A DNA stretch of 64,000 bases from Flaccisagitta enflata (Eukaryota > Chaetognatha > Sagittoidea > Aphragmophora): assembly GCA_965153355.1 (NCBI GenBank), contig OZ231127.1:54498001-54562000 (forward strand), in the 5' to 3' direction. This document shows, piece after piece, positions 10,332 through 23,326 of this stretch; position 1 is the first letter of the stretch; every line of letters begins with the position of its first letter. The notes beneath the pieces were generated by a model, which worked only from the letters and a program-made list of their open reading frames with translations, searched no databases and was not told where the DNA came from. Position numbers and translations under genes: made by a program.

Positions 10332-10412
10332 ATTTTAACGCTACCGAGAATTCTCGGTAGCGTTAAAATCCCCGATTCTCGGTAGCGTTAATTGTAAGGA
10401 TTCTCGCCAGCG
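10332..10412. repeat. 38-bp perfect palindrome plus two half-copies
   Basis: 10332-10369 is perfectly self-complementary (arm ATTTTAACGCTACCGAGAA). It is followed by GATTCTCGGTAGCGTTAA and GATTCTCGCCAGCGTTAA, single-arm variants of the same motif. Confidence 0.93.
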
Positions 10413-10559
10413 TTAAACTCCCCATTTTTTCCCTTTATTCTAGAAACCATCCCCGCACATGAACTATGAAGACCTACAACTTAATTCCGTTTCAATTCTA
10501 GTTTTGTTTGCCTAGGCTTTGGGGTCTTCGTTGTTGCTCTTGTTGCTGTTGTTTTTGTT

Positions 10560-10595
10560 GTAGTTGTTGTTGCTGTTGTTGTTGTTGTTGTTGTT

Positions 10596-10683
<88 letters not shown>

Positions 10684-10730
10684 TTTTTTTTGTTGTTGTT
10701 GTTGATGTTGTTGTTGATGGCGTTGGTGAC
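10560..10730. repeat. (GTT)n microsatellite with a T11 interruption
   Basis: About 50 units. Confidence 0.98.
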
Positions 10731-10903
10731 CGTTGATGGTGTGTTTTTTATGGTATTGGCGCTTATAGTATTTCTAAGATAAGTTGAGTAAACTAAGTAA
10801 CTAGTTATGGTGACAGGTGTGGCGCAGCACAAAAAGGTGTAACGACCTGCCTCCTGTGCCTGGGTTTCTCATCGGTCGTCATTGGTGCAATGACGAGAGA
10901 AGG

Positions 10904-10931
10904 GCCAGAGAGAGAGAGTGAGAGAGAGAGA

Positions 10932-10965
<34 letters not shown>
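10904..10965. repeat. (AG)n microsatellite
   Basis: AG tract with a GTGAG and a GAAGG interruption. Confidence 0.95.
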
Positions 10966-10966
<1 letters not shown>

Positions 10967-11199
10967 ATTAAGGTAGTTGCTCCGTCGCCGTCGTCTCGGG
11001 ATTAAAAGCAAATGTGGTGCCACCGTCATAAAAACCGTGATGACAACCTCATTTTGTCCCTCGGAGGAGTTAAGACTAAAGACATCCAACCTCCCAATCT
11101 TTGCCATCAATTTCCGCCAACACAGACACATACGCGCTCGCTCTCCACGCTACTAAACTGAGCTTAGCTCAGTGGAGTATGAAGCCAAGGCTCGAAAAC

Positions 11200-11292
11200 A
11201 AAAGCAAAAACAAAAACAAAAACAAAAACAAAAACAGAAACAAAAACAAAAACAAAAACAAAAACAAAAACAAAAACAAAAACAAAAACAAA
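11200..11292. repeat. (ACAAAA)n microsatellite
   Basis: About 15 hexamer units. Confidence 0.97.
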
Positions 11293-11764
11293 ATACATCA
11301 GTTTTCCTTCGTTCATCTACTTTCAAAAGATTTGGGAACTCTCACAGTTTTCAGTTGTCTCACAGTTGTCTCACAGTTGTCAAACAAATGAATAAATCCC
11401 GAGCCACTGTAAATCGCCATGTTGTACATCTTTCTTATTCTTGCTGTACAGAATGATATTTATCTGAAGTAACAGAGCTGCAAAATGAATGGTCTGAATT
11501 AAGAAGAAAAATAAAAGAAGAAATGTTTGGGCGACAATGCAGGTCATGGCAAGAGGGCGAGCTCGAAAAGAGGTAACCCCAATATTTGCCACAGTTACAT
11601 CATCTTGAAGAAACGCGTGGAGGTTTGACTGGCGGCGATGCGGTGGTTCCTTACTCCCGGCGATACTCGTTAAATCCTTGCATGATCCACTTTCCTTTCC
11701 CCTCGTCGCCGAAATCACTTCAAAACGATGCTTTACTGCGGCATCGAGACAGTGAGGCGGAGGG

Positions 11765-12365
11765 TTGCTGTGTGGCAATATGACATGGTTGCTGTGGGGC
11801 AATTTGACATGGTTGCAGTGGGATGATATGGGGGGTTGCTGTAGGGCAGTATGTCATGATTGTAGTGGGACGACATGGATGAGTTGCTGTGTAGCGTTAT
11901 GACATGGTTAGTTGGTTACTGTGTGGCAACATGACATGGTTGCTGTGTGGCAATATGACATGGTTGCGGTGGAATGATATGGGGGGGTTGCTGTGTGGCA
12001 ATATGGCATGGTTGCAATGGGATGATATGGGGTGTTGCTGTATGGCAGTATGACATGATTGTAGTGGGACGACATGGAAGGGTTGCTGTGTAGCATTATG
12101 ACATGGTTGCAGTTGGATGATATGGGGAGTTGCTGTGGGGAAATTTGACATGGTTGCAGTTGGATGATATGGGGGGTTGCTGTATGGCAGTGCGACATGA
12201 TTGAAGTGGGACGACAGGGGTTGCTGTGTAGCATTGTGACATGGTTGCAGTTGGATGATATTGGGGGTTGCTGTGTGGCAATATGAGAGTGTTGCAGTGG
12301 GACGTCATGGGAGGGTTGCTGTGTAGCATTATGACATGGTTGCAGTTGGGCAATACATGAGTTTG
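11765..12365. repeat. Minisatellite of about 46-50 bp units
   Basis: Units built from GGTTGCTGTGTGGCAATATG, ACATGGTTGCAGTGGGATGA and TATGGGGG, about 12 copies with internal deletions and a GACGACATGG variant. Confidence 0.93.
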
Positions 12366-12715
12366 GCAGTGCATATTAGAGTTTCAGCACAAGCGCAATA
12401 CTGAGCGTGCACAGTAGTGTGAAGATAGAGCATGGTGGCTGCTTTGTTTGTTTGGCGGTAATGGTCTTATGGTTCGACAGTGCAAAATGGGAGGGATTAG
12501 TGCGGTGTTGTAACAAAACAGCGCGGTTAAAGACTGGTGGCACTATGGTAATAAGTCGTTCTGCTTCAGTGTGGCGTCTTGTATCTCTCCTTCAATCTAA
12601 TCAAGATCCGCAAATGGTTTACGTAAATTACGTCACAAACTCGAAACATTTCCAAAGCACTTTACCGATGGATGAGTATGACATACGATCAAGAGAAAAA
12701 TCTATGTCTCTGTTT

Positions 12716-12948
12716 TTTTTTAGTCGCGTGCGCGCGACTCTATGTCCTGCTCTGTCCGTTGGTTGGTCGGTCGGTCCGTCGGTCCATCACACTTTGCTTT
12801 CGTTAGCTTTTTTTGTCATTTTACGCTATTTTAAGTCATTTTAAGTCATTTTAAGTCTTTTGGTCTTTTAGTCTTTTAGTCTTTTAGTTTTTAGTCTTTT
12901 TGTCTTTTGGTCTTTTAGTCATTTAGTCTGTAAGGTGTTGGCCTTGTT
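12716..12948 (-). mobile_element. Family 1 element with decaying decamer array
   Basis: Tip AGTCGCGTGCGCGCGACT, a GTTGGTTGGTCGGTCGGTCC core, then TTTTAAGTCA units (10 bp) passing into GTCTTTTA units (8 bp) at 12826-12930, ending GGTGTTGGCCTTGTT. Confidence 0.78.
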
Positions 12949-13494
12949 TCTTTCTCAACTAGTTCGTTGTTTTACTAATCGAGCCGCAGAATTGACGCTG
13001 AGGACAGAGGCAGATTAACCCAAAATAAGATTTCACATAACACATTTAAACAAGGTACTGTAGTATTTGATCTATTCATAAATCCATCAAGGTGTCAAGC
13101 CATTGAGATATCATTCATTGACAAACACACAAACGCTCAATTACGCATTCTGAAGAACCCGTTTTCTCATGAGTACGAGTTCCCACTCAATTTTCAACTT
13201 TTTTGATCCCTTAGTTGATTTTTGCCAATGGCATTGCAGACAATCTTTGACGACACTTATTTATCATTTTTGTAGGGTGCACTTTGGTTTACATTATAGA
13301 CTCTAAGGCATTACATGCCAAGTCATTGAAACGTTCTATTCTGGTGTTGTTGACAACGACCTATAAAACGAACTTACAAAAAACAAAATAAAAAATGGAA
13401 AAAATGATTCGGGTATTGTGTGTATGAACATTCATTGTTACAGCATTCCTAATGACGGTTATTTTTTCCTTCCTTTCTAGAATTCTGTTAACCC
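12949..13494. other. Low-copy sequence, nothing recognised
   Basis: A/T-rich, no supported gene, RNA or repeat. Confidence 0.5.
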
Positions 13495-13530
13495 TTGTAT
13501 TTCATCTTGTTTTCATCTGATTATATTTTT

Positions 13531-13689
<159 letters not shown>

Positions 13690-13895
13690 CTTTTGTATTT
13701 CATTTCTCTTTTCTTTATCTGTTGTTAAGACGATGCAACGCGGGCGGGGATTAGGCTTCGACCACGTCATGGGGGCGGGAAAGAAACTTTTAAACACATT
13801 TTAGGATGATAACGCATTAACCAAGAATCTTAGAATCAGCCGTTGGAGAAAGGCGAGAGGAAAAATGACAATGGGGTTGGGAAAAAAAGGAACGC

Positions 13896-13930
<35 letters not shown>

Positions 13931-14289
13931 TGCATAAGGCAGTGGCCCTAAAGGGACCAATGACCTATGCTTTGGCCCATAGGGAATGATGGAGCATTTT
14001 ATGGTCAATGGTCAATGAGCCCAAAGCGTCATCATCGGGAGGGTCGGTAGTAACTGACTTTCGATATGCCACTCGGACATATGGTTAGTCCATTCACAAT
14101 CACGCATCTTGAGATGTTTAAAAGGAGAATGACATGGGACTTCCTTGATTACAGCCACACCCATCATGCTCATAAAAGGCGCTAAGGAGCGCAGGAGAGT
14201 CCCAAGAATGAAAGTATGTAAAGATGTCAATTGCTGTTGCCATAGCATTGAATGAGAGACAACCCTGCCCCCCATCCTCGTCTGCAACG

Positions 14290-14441
<152 letters not shown>

Positions 14442-14544
14442 CTGCAATGTTGCCCATGTCGGGATTCACCAAGCATCTTGGCAAGGCAATTTGCGAGCAG
14501 CATACATCTAATGTTTGCATTTACTGAATTTGTTTAAACTACAA

Positions 14545-14905
14545 GCCTGTGGGTGGGCAGGAGCCGTATTTTAGGTCACTTGATCATTTGGGCTAGAACT
14601 TAGACCATAGGGCTGAGTTTGAAATCTCAAGGCTGAGATTTGGGCCAAGGGGCTGGTTTCGGGCATCAAGGCTGGGATTTGGGCCTTGGGGCTAAACTTT
14701 TGGTGGGGTTTGGATTAGGCCTCTGGACTGGAATTTGGGCCTTGAGGCTGGGATTTGGATCTCACGGTTGGGATTTGGGCCTCGAGGCTGGGATTTGTTT
14801 CACGGGGGGGGGGGGGGGAAAGCGTCGGAGATGGCGGAGAAGGAGGAGAAATTTCCCCATATATGGAAGCATAGATCATCTGTCCCTTGCCAATGCCCAA
14901 AAAAG
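14545..14905 (+). mobile_element. Family 2 element with 20-bp array, fused to a family 1-like 5' piece
   Basis: The left side carries GTGGGCAGGAGCCGTATTTT and AGGTCACTTGATCATTTGGG, a family 1 inner block. Then come 20-bp units (GCTGGGATTTGGGCCTCGAG type), a G run, GGAGAAGGAGGAGAAA, GCATAGATCATCTGTCCCTT and the worn tip CCAATGCCCAAAAAAG. Confidence 0.65.
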
Positions 14906-14980
14906 ATTTTATCATTTCTTTGTTAATGTCAAAGAGAACCTTAGAAGAGCTACCATTAAACTAACATTAGTCAAAATGCA

Positions 14981-15139
14981 GTACACTTTTTTCTTTTAAA
15001 AACGTCATTTTTTTCTGAAGCCTTCAAAAGAGACAGAGATAGGTACTAGTAAAATAGCTATGATGTTCTTGATTTTTGAGCTATTTCAAGGCTCGAAGTC
15101 CTTATTAACTAGGTTCTTATGAAAAAAATAAAAAGTATA
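14981..15139. mobile_element. Small inverted-repeat element (relative of 39121-39549)
   Basis: Left GTACACTTTTTTCTTTTAA; right AGGTTCTTATGAAAAAAATA then AAAAGTATA. Both ends resemble those of the 39 kb element. Confidence 0.5.
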
Positions 15140-15260
15140 AACGGTCAGCGGCACCCATGTCCCTCTAAAGTTGGGGAAGCAGGGCAGCGGCCCCAAAGGG
15201 GGTGACTTCCTGTAGAACACGGTGAATCTGTCCATCCTTCTGTACGTCTGTTAATCCGCA
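15140..15260 (+). mobile_element. Family 3 5' fragment
   Basis: GGTCAGCGGCACCCATG, then GGAAGCAGGGCAGCGGCCCC and GACTTCCTGTAGAACAC match the left half of the intact family 3 copies; the array and right end are missing. Confidence 0.65.
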
Positions 15261-15953
15261 CATAAAAAGCTGCATATACGCGCTCATTTGGCTAGACAGG
15301 ACACTTGATCAAGGCTGATGAAATCGAACCCAATGTAAAGCATATTTTTCAGCCAAATAATGTTGATAGCATTGTCACGAGGCGTGTATGCAAATCATTT
15401 GTTCGCTGGAAAGCTTAATGAATAATCATGAATGAGCTTGACTTAATTCCACGGTATTGTTATGTTAGGTAAATGCCGTCATTAATACGTCTCTTTCCAA
15501 CCAAATGATATATGCACCGAGATTCTTGGTAATTTATCAACACCGTAGTCTTAATCATCGGATTTGTGGGGTGCACAACTGCTGTTATTTTATCCGCACG
15601 CACCTAAGGCATCCCAATACATATGCAATCTTGTTTAGATTAGATGTTATCGGAAAAACATAAATAGAGAGGCCTAGTGTTCTGAACCAAACTGCCCTAT
15701 CTTGAACATCTTACTCTGGCCCATCACGCCAGTGGATACCGAATTAGAAAAAAAAAGATCGGTTTTGTTTATTTGCTGTATTTTGCCGCGTAGGAGGCGA
15801 ATTCTAATCGTTTGGAAATAGGAAATAGAATGGAAAGAAAGAAAGGCAATTTTTCCCCCAAAAAAAGCTCTAACCGGTGATTCACAAACGGAGGAGGCGA
15901 GAAATTCATGGACAACATTAAAGAAAAATGAGAGCAAGAGAGAATGAAGATGG

Positions 15954-15980
15954 GAGAGAGAGAGAGAGAGAGAGAGAGAG
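15954..15980. repeat. Short (AG)n
   Basis: About 27 bp. Confidence 0.9.
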
Positions 15981-16436
15981 ATGTCAAACAGACAGACCTT
16001 TTAAAAGACAAACCTGAGACAAACAGACAGATAGAGACAGACAATTTGGCAAGAATAGTAGACTCAAAGACAGGACGGAATGACGGAATAAAACGGAAGA
16101 GATTAGCCAGATGGTAACATGGGGAAAATAAACGAGTGAAATGGTAATGATTACAAGTCGATGACGTGGTGATAATGATGTCAAGTACATGGGAGGAGTG
16201 GGACAGAGAAGTCAAGAGGGAAATAGGAAGAGGAATAAATTCGAACAAAAAGAGGGGAGTTACTGTTGGGACAGAGGAAAGGGGAAACTAGGGAAATGTA
16301 TTTGAGGCTCTAATTCTATTGCAAACTTGGGAAAAAAAGTAGGGCGTGGCGCAAAATCGACGCGAAAAGGACGTCGATGACATCGAGGCGAAGGCGAAGA
16401 TGAAGTTGACGCAGAGAGACACAACATGTTTTCTTT

Positions 16437-16500
16437 TGTACGTCGCGTGATTGCGACTTTATAAGAGGATGTGTGTGTCCGTTGGACCATTGGCAGGTAT
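16437..16500 (-). mobile_element. Family 1 tip replaced by a (GT)n expansion
   Basis: GTACGTCGCGTGATTGCGAC, TTTATAAGAGG and GTCCGTTGGACC, then straight into (GT)n. Confidence 0.5.
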
Positions 16501-16501
16501 A

Positions 16502-16782
<281 letters not shown>

Positions 16783-17024
16783 TGTATGACGTGAAATCTG
16801 CCAGGGAAAAATGAAGCGCTTCACCCCACTTTTGCATCAATAATGGACTAATTATCCATCCACAAATGTTATCATTGCTCAAGTTGTCACTGAATACACT
16901 TGATATGTACGTCTGTTCCATATTTTACGCTTTAAATCGCCTTTTGATAAACAATTCTCACGGAAAATGGCAAGAAAATAAAGATTTTTAATGAAATTCT
17001 GTTGACATTTTTTTCTATTTTCTC

Positions 17025-17166
17025 AGGTCGAAATTATAAGAAAGCCACACCCAGAAGAATTTTGCATTTTCAAAAACATAGTTCTCTCTAAAAACGATTT
17101 GGGAAGAGAACTATGTTCTTTGTTTTTTCATATTTTCGTTTTCTATGCAAACTTATAATTTTGACC
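17025..17166. mobile_element. 140-bp inverted-repeat element
   Basis: GGTCGAAATTATAAG opposes CTTATAATTTTGACC at the ends, and AACATAGTTCTC opposes GAGAACTATGTT inside. Confidence 0.6.
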
Positions 17167-17335
17167 AACCCCTTGTCAGTGACAAAAAAGAAATTTGTAG
17201 AAATTTTCAGTAAATCTTCTTCAGTAATTTATGCTAAATCTAAGTCTCTTGCTAAATGGATGCAAATCTTGCTTTCAAATATCATGCAAGTCTTATCTTA
17301 ATCACTATTATCCACTTGTTTTTCTATTTTCACTC

Positions 17336-18124
17336 ATGTACAGTATGATTGTTTTCGTTTGTAACATTTAATGACGCCATAACTTGAAAAGTTGTAGAGA
17401 TATTCATATTCTGAAAAAAGACAGTGAACGATATGGAAAATACATTTTATGATATGAAACTCCCAAGACTTTTCACCGAAAATTTGATCCAGATTTCTTC
17501 TTATTAGTTATAAGGCTAATTTGGCTAAAATGAACTGTTTTTCATGTTTTGAGATAAACTGCTTTTCTTTGGATTGCTCTTATTCTTAAACGATTTGACC
17601 TACAAATACCAGGTTGGTCTCAAATGAAAGATAATTTGAAGTAGTTTTAGAAAATTTGAAAGAAAGAAACCTATTTGGAAACATGTATCATAACAAACTT
17701 AAAATAAATGAGATCATTTTTGAAAATTAAACAAAAGTACCTGCCTATAGTTAATAAATTGTATTCAAAACATCAAATCAGTGCCTACTTTTGAGAAATC
17801 CTTAAAACTACATCAAATTATCTTTCATTTGAGACCAATCTGGCATCTGTAGCTCAAACCGTTTAGAAATGAGAGCAATTTAAAGGTTTACAGTTCATCT
17901 GTTAAATTTTGCTAAATTTTTCAATTTGACAATTTGTCAAGTTGGTCCTATAGTGCATTTTTTTATGAGAGAATCATATTTTTCTAAGTAGATCCTAGGA
18001 TTGATATGTTATAAAATGTATTTTCATAGTCTTTTAAGAACTTTTTTCAGAATTCAATTATTTTAATCACTTTTGGAATTATGTTGTCATGAAATGTTAC
18101 AAACAAAAACAATCATACTGTATA
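17336..18124. mobile_element. Foldback element, about 790 bp imperfect palindrome
   Basis: The outer arm ACAGTATGATTGTTTTCGTT returns as AAACAAAAACAATCATACTG. AAAATACATTTTATGATATG returns as its complement at 18005-18030, and GGTCTCAAATGAAAGATAAT at 17612-17635 returns at 17815-17850. The two halves pair along most of their length around 17730. No coding capacity. Confidence 0.85.
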
Positions 18125-18299
18125 TGTTCTATTTTGACCCGTTTTGATACCCTAAATGTTGGCTTCGTGGGCACGCTGTCGTATGTGTTTTCTGACTGAG
18201 CATTGGTGTTGGGTTTCCTGAATCTGTCACTTTGTTTTGTCTGCCTGTCTGGCGCCGGCCAAGTTACTTAGTGTTTGTCCGTATGATTTAATGCATTTT

Positions 18300-19152
18300 T
18301 AACCATGGCGTCAATAAAAATGGCCGCCATGTTCAATTTGCTGCTGTGAGTTCAATTTTTTGACTAGATTGATAATTTTTGAGATGGTGATAATATTTTA
18401 AATTTCTGATTCTTTTTAGAACTTTGAAAAATGACTTTTTTTTCATCATTGCATTTGAATTTTTCAAAGATGAAGAAAGTATAAATGATATTTGACCCAG
18501 CAAAAAAATCAGAACTCAAAAAAGTTAATTTTTGTGGTCACAGTAATGATTTTAAAACAAGGGAGTAAAATCAGTTTTTTATAAAAAAATTTTACTAACC
18601 TCAACTTTTTGCAGTGAGCTCATTTTTTCAGCTACTCTCACAATTTTTTAGGTGGAAATTGTTCATCAAATTTCCGACTCAACAAAAAAATCAGAACTTG
18701 AAAATGTTGATTTTTGCACTACTCTTTTTTTGATTTTACTCAAAAGGTGCAAAATTATCTCTTAAACACCTGTCGTCCCACCTCTTTAATGAAATAGTTT
18801 TTTGAAACAGGGGCAATTTTTTTCAAATGTGTGATAGTTTTACAATTTATTGACCTGCTGCAAAAATCAGAACTTGAAAAAGTGTATTTTTGTGCCCGTG
18901 GCATGAGTTTTTATAAAACATTACAAAAACCAAAAAATGCAAAAAAAAAAGTTATTTGGCAGTTCATATTTGGATGCCTTTCACAAAAATTGATGCCATG
19001 GGTACATTTGTTGACTTTTTTGAGTTCTGATTTTTTCTCTGAGCCAGAAATTTGGAGTTCTATTACCACCTAGAAAATTTTGAAGCTAGTCAAAAAATTG
19101 AACTCAGGGTAGGGGTTTGAATAGGCGGCCATTTTTATTGACGCCATGGTTA
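18300..19152. mobile_element. Foldback element, about 850 bp, with clean terminal inverted repeat
   Basis: AACCATGGCGTCAATAAAAA at the left end is exactly complemented at 19132-19151. GAGTTCAATTTTTTGACTAG at 18348-18367 is complemented near 19085-19105. The interior has several variants of AAAAAATCAGAACTTGAAAA. Confidence 0.88.
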
Positions 19153-19371
19153 GTTGCTTGCTACGCGACTCTACAACCCGCTTTGTCGGTCCGTCAGTCC
19201 GTCGGTCCGTTGGTTGGTTGGTGCGTCGGTCTGTCTGTCCGTCACAGTTTACTTTTTTCGTTTTTTTTGCGGTCTTTGGCTTCACTGCTTCTGCCCAAAT
19301 TATGAAGTTACCTCAAATATGGCCCCTGCCCACCCGCACGCGACTAGGGTAGCCGTGTATCCGGCCTTGTT
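19149..19371 (-). mobile_element. Family 1 element abutting the foldback
   Basis: Tip TAGTTGCTTGCTACGCGACT, a GTCCGTCGGTCCGTTGGTTG core, GCGGTCTTTGGCTTCACTGC, CACCCGCACGCGACTAGGG and GTATCCGGCCTTGTT. It shares its terminal TTA with the right end of the foldback. Confidence 0.85.
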
Positions 19372-19729
19372 ACATCCACATCCGCGGTCGTTAGATCTTT
19401 CAAACACGCTCTCTCAACTTATGAACACCCTCTTAACTAATGACAATGACGTCACGGTGATGTGGATGATTAAGGATGATGAAACTGACGCTGATGATGA
19501 TGATGATGACGACGACAATGACGTGGATGTTGTCGACCCGAGGCAGGGGGGCGGAACGCCAGAAGGGCGTCAAAGGGCGTCAAATGAGCGTCTTAACAGC
19601 GACAATAGGGCGGCCCGTTTGAGCGGCCCTTTTGGGCGGCGCGTCAGTCACTCCACGCCCCGATATGTGATTTAGCCCTCGGGATTACTTGAGGTCGTCC
19701 TCTTGAATGTCCTCTTTCCATGTTTCCCC

Positions 19730-19904
19730 TCTTCTTGTTCTTGCTCTTGTTCTATTTCCCTCTACTTGTTCTTTTCTTGTCCTTGTTCTTGTTCTTGTTC
19801 TATTTTTTCTCCTTTCTTTCTTCTTTCTCCTTTCTTCTCCTTGTTCTTGTAATTGATCTTGTTCTTGTTCCTCTTTTCCTTTCACTTTTTTGGTATTTTG
19901 TTGT

Positions 19905-19905
<1 letters not shown>
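19730..19905. repeat. (CTTGTT)n-like pyrimidine-rich tract
   Basis: TTCTTGTTCTTGTTC and TTTCTTTCTTCTTTCTCC variants. Confidence 0.8.
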
Positions 19906-20340
<435 letters not shown>

Positions 20341-20439
20341 ATGTTATTCTTTTTCTTTTTGTATTTCGTCGTCGTCGCCGTCGTCGCCGGCGGCGTCATC
20401 GTCGTCATCGTCGTTGGCATTCCTTTATCTAGGACATGT

Positions 20440-21270
20440 ACTTATGACACGATGAAAATTATCGTGACAGTTCAGTTTCACCAAGGGCAAAAAAATTTTC
20501 ATTTGTTTTCTGCAAAACAATGGATTCATATGCTAGCATATATTTTTTCATGTAAGTAGCATAAAAAATTAATGCAAAATCTCAAAAATTTAAAAAGGTA
20601 CAGCTATTTTTCTCTTTAAAAAACTATTTTTCTTTTCTACATATATTTACCTATTTCACTAAAAAAGGATGCCTAGTTTTTCAAAACCTTATTATGTTTA
20701 TTCAGCAGTATATTATTCAATATGAAGAATATAAAAACTGATAAAATTCTAAGATTCTTAAAGATTTTTTCTAATTTTTTCCAAAAAATGTTATTTTTTG
20801 AATATTTTTTTAGTTTAGAATATTTTAATAGCCTATCAAAGCAGGGCAAATATTAGATAAATGTAGACGTAATAAATTGATGAATATATATACAACTTAT
20901 AACTAATTTATAAAAATTATGAAGATTCTATAGCAAAAACAATAGAAAACAGCTAAAAATTCTTATTTTAACAATAGATCAGCTTTTCAAGTTCAAATAT
21001 TTTTTGACAGCTGGAAAAATACATCAATGTGTGTTAGATTAATAAGGATATATGTGCATATGCATTCTACAACTATTATAAAAATTTGGTGAAAATTGGG
21101 CCCCAATTTTCTCTCACTTCTTTCAACCTGTCATAAATCTACCTGACAAAGTTTTTCCTTACCAGCGTTTTACTTAATGGCAGTTGTAATCCAACACTCT
21201 CTTTCCCTGCATTTGAAAGATTTACATAAACAGCGGCTAGATTAGGCAGGGGTGTATATAGTTGAGCGGC
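20440..21270. other. A/T-rich low-copy sequence
   Basis: No supported gene or repeat family. Confidence 0.5.
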
Positions 21271-21278
21271 TTTTGATT

Positions 21279-21575
21279 TTATTCCCCCCCCCCCCGCCTT
21301 TGATTTTCTTCCCCACGGCGCATCGCGTTGCGGTACAAAATCTTTGATTTTCTTCCCCTCAAAGCTATAAAACAGTATATTTTAGGTTTAATTAGTGTTA
21401 AATTGTGTTGTAGTAAATGTATTTTACCTTTTGGTACTACCAAAAGTGTTAGATTTTCAAAATTTTTCTTATTTCTTTTTTTCAAACTTTTGATTTTCTT
21501 CCCCGTCTCTAAACCTTTTGATTTTATTCCCCCCCCCCACCGGGGGGGGGGAATACTCAACTTTATACACCCCTG
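21279..21575. mobile_element. Repeat pair TTTTGATTTTnTTCCCC
   Basis: GGCTTTTGATTTTATTCCCC at 21270-21290 recurs as CCTTTTGATTTTATTCCCC at 21514-21532, with further TTTGATTTTCTTCCCC copies at 21299, 21343 and 21487. GTGTATATAGTTGAGCGG (21251) opposes CTCAACTTTATACACCCCTG (21556), so the block is bounded by a short inverted repeat. Confidence 0.55.
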
Positions 21576-21740
21576 AGATTAGGGCTAGTCACGAGGGGGA
21601 GGGGGGGGGGGCAAGGGCATTTAAAAACCTATCTCCAGTAGCAATTGGCAAACATGTTATAAAACAGCCATTTTTCAAAAGTACTGGCCGACCGCGACCC
21701 ATTGACGAAAGACACCAGTACACATAACCAAATGAAACCA

Positions 21741-21947
21741 AAACAAGTGACGTGGAGTCACAATGTCATTGCCTCACCCCAACCACACCCCCAACCCCCC
21801 TCCAACACACTCACACACAAACAATACCAGCTGCAGCATCATAAATACGTATTTTTCGCGTTTTCAACTCGAGCGTCACCAACGGACCAACGGACCAATG
21901 GACCAACGCATGGACAAAGCCTCTTATATGCGTGTCCGCAACTAAAA
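21741..21947 (+). mobile_element. Family 1 element, subtype III
   Basis: AAACAAGTGACGTGGAGTCA, a CACCCC/CACACTC-rich middle, AACGGACCAACGGACCAATG core and tip ATGCGTGTCCGCAACTAAAA. Directly joined to the family 2 copy that begins at 21949. Confidence 0.8.
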
Positions 21948-21948
21948 T

Positions 21949-23326
21949 AGTCGCAAAAGCGTTACATGGTCAGCGGTACCCGATGCCCCTAAGTTAGTGT
22001 ATGTGGGAATGAAATTATGAGAGGAGCAGCGGCCCCGGAGGGGCCGATGACCTATGATTCCACATAGGACAATTTTCTCCGGTTTGAGAAGCTGTTTTGG
22101 AGGGCTGAGAGGCCTGATTTTGGCTCTGAAAGGTCTGGTTTAGGGTGTGAGAGGCGTGGTTTGGGGTCTGAGAGGTTTGATTTGGGGTCTAAAAGGCCTT
22201 ATTTGGGTCTGAGGGGTCTATTTTGGGGTCTGAAAAGCCTGACATGGGGTCTGAGGCCTGATTTGGATCTGAGAGGCCTAATTTGGGGTCTGAGAAGCCT
22301 GATCTGGGGTCTGGGAGGCCTGATTTGGGGTCTGAGAGTTCTGATTTGGGGTCTGGGAGGCCTGATTTGAGGTCTGAGAAGCCAGATTGGGGTCAGAAAG
22401 GTCTGATTTGGAGTCTAACAGGTCGCCCAAGGGCAATATGAGGTCAGCGATACCCGTTGCCCTGCTTTGAGTGATTGTGAATTGGAGTGAGGGGAAGCAG
22501 GGCAGCGGCCCCGAAGGGGACGAAGTCCTGTAGAACACAGGGGGACTTTCATTCGTCCTGCCTGAAGATGTGGATGAGATGCTATAGAGGGCTGACTGAA
22601 GGCCCTCAAGAGCCTATACTGAGGTCTACGAAGGCTGATGTAAGGCCTGAGAATGCCAATTGGAAGCTTGAGAGGGCTGAATTGAGGCTTGAGAGGTCTG
22701 ACTTGAGGCTTGAGAGAGCTGGATTGAGGCTTGAAAGGTCAGAGCACTGAGAGCAATAAATTTAGGCTTAGACAGCTGATTTGAGGCCTGAGAGGCCTAA
22801 TTTGAGGCCTGAGAGGCTAGGTTTGAGGTCTGAGAATTTGGATTTGAGGCCTGAGAAGCCTAATTTGAGGCCTGAGAGGTTGAATTTGAGGCCTGAGAAG
22901 TTGAATTTGAAGCCTGAGAGGCCGGATTTGAGGCCTAAGAGGCTAGATTTGAGGCCTGGGAGGCTGGATTTGAGGCCTGAGAGGCTGGATTTGAGGCCCG
23001 AGAGGCCAGATTTGAGGTCTCAAGAGGCCAGATTTGAGGTATCAGAGGCCAGATTTGAGGCCTGAAGGGCCTGATGAGGGGGTGGGGGGGGGAAACGAAC
23101 AAACATACGAACAAACGAACGGACAAACAAAAGTCCCCCTGTGTTCTACAGGACTTCGTCCCCTTCGGGGCCGCTGCCCAAAAGGCCTGATTTGGGGTCT
23201 GAGAGGCTTTATTTGAGGCTTGGGGGAGGGGGGGACAGACAGACAGAAAACGGAAACTGGAAACCGGAGAAAATTGCCCTATGCGGAATCATAGGTTATC
23301 GGCCCCTCCAAGCCGCTGCCCAAAAA
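21949..23326 (+). mobile_element. Family 2 element (copy A2), interrupted by a family 3 element
   Basis: Left part: AGTCGCAAAAGCGTTACATG, GGTCAGCGGTACCC, GCAGCGGCCCCGGAGGGGCC and a 21-bp GGGGTCTGAGAGGCCTGATTT array to 22419. The array resumes at 23184 for about two units, then GCCCTATGCGGAATCATAGG and CCGCTGCCCAAAAAG. The intervening 764 bp are a complete family 3 copy. Confidence 0.85.
22420..23183 (+). mobile_element. Family 3 element (copy B1), nested
   Basis: 5' end AGGTCGCCCAAGGGCAATAT, GGTCAGCGATACCCGTTGCC, GGGCAGCGGCCCCGAAGGGG then GACGAAGTCCTGTAGAACAC. A 21-bp array (GGCCTGAGAGGCTGGATTTGA is the consensus; longest clean part 22760-23060) follows. The exact inverse of the left block (GTGTTCTACAGGACTTCGTC, then CCCTTCGGGGCCGCTGCCC) and AAAA end the element. 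Internal inverted repeats of about 50 bp flank the array. Confidence 0.9.

Noticed and set aside
18301-18345. Initiator-like ACCATGGCGTC as a gene start
   Set aside because: It is the terminal inverted repeat of the foldback element and has an exact inverted partner at 19132-19151; no long frame follows.
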